64,000 nt of DNA, from positions 62,001-126,000 of the forward strand of contig NZ_JAKNBL010000003.1 in the NCBI RefSeq assembly GCF_022410535.1, read 5' to 3'. The translations under genes and the position numbers were made by a program. Of the stretch, positions 63,994 through 64,000 are shown one piece after another. The notes under the pieces are model-generated. The model did not search any database. It had not been told where the DNA came from and worked only from the letters and a program-made list of their open reading frames with translations. The DNA comes from Pelotomaculum terephthalicicum JT (GTDB lineage Bacteria > Bacillota > Desulfotomaculia > Desulfotomaculales > Pelotomaculaceae). The first letter of the stretch is position 1; the number at the start of each line of letters is the position of its first letter.

Positions 63994-64000
63994 CTTTTTG

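Overview
The window comes from a strictly anaerobic, spore-former-type Firmicute. The best fit is a Pelotomaculum/Desulfotomaculum-like member of the Peptococcaceae with a syntrophic lifestyle. This rests on gene content and style: Rnf complex, two [FeFe]-hydrogenase operons of the HydABC type, a beta-oxidation operon ending in EtfBA and a membrane FeS oxidoreductase, GAGG-rich ribosome sites with many GTG/TTG starts, and a T-box before hisS-aspS. No 16S or phylogenetic marker was checked, so the genus is an inference.

Layout. 1-4.5 kb: start of a citrate-synthase gene (cut by the edge), an AT-rich tract with two possible micro-ORFs, a secreted protein and two unrecognised proteins, then DUF4363 and DUF421 membrane genes. 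4.6-8.3 kb: a hyuA-hyuB pair. 8.4-9.5 kb: cheY followed by a decayed cheB; cheY is preceded by a sigma-A promoter, a cyclic-di-GMP-I riboswitch, a terminator and a sigma-54-type promoter. 9.5-13.9 kb: hydrogenase operon 1. 13.9-15.3 kb: a gene graveyard with a third hydB fragment, a ferredoxin fragment and two fragments that look like bzdN/bzdO (benzoyl-CoA reductase). 15.4-17.4 kb: a candidate Moco/Tuco riboswitch with two terminators, a TrmO-FmdE-like fusion and a LuxR-type response regulator. 17.4-25.2 kb: rnfCDGEAB with apbE, a NusG-II protein, a Gx-transporter protein and RseC. 25.7-32.0 kb: hydrogenase operon 2, whose HydB is fused to a GltD-like flavoprotein. 32.6-38.8 kb: topB, an rRNA methyltransferase, pilT, pilD, fabF. 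39.0-42.2 kb: two acyl-CoA ligases. 42.6-52.6 kb: a nine-gene leftward beta-oxidation operon. 53.1-57.3 kb: an acetate-transporter-like gene, a PAS histidine kinase and a PAS-type sigma-54 activator. 57.5-64 kb: a TetR regulator, T-box-hisS-aspS, 6S RNA, thioredoxin and rarA.

How it fits together. Acyl-CoA ligase, acyl-CoA dehydrogenase, hydratase, 3-hydroxyacyl-CoA dehydrogenase and thiolase would oxidise an acyl-CoA. EtfBA and the membrane FeS oxidoreductase would carry the acyl-CoA dehydrogenase electrons to the membrane. Rnf would exchange electrons between ferredoxin and NAD at the membrane, and the Hyd complexes would release them as H2, possibly also touching NADP(H) through the GltD domain of operon 2.

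The strongest new observations are: (i) matched sigma-54 promoters with palindromes at an identical 94-bp distance in front of the beta-oxidation operon and the transporter gene, next to a sigma-54 activator gene; (ii) the HydB-GltD fusion inside a genuine hydrogenase operon, and its clean loss in the sister operon; (iii) the dual control region of cheY; (iv) the benzoyl-CoA reductase relic. All calls come from reading the sequence; no database search was run.
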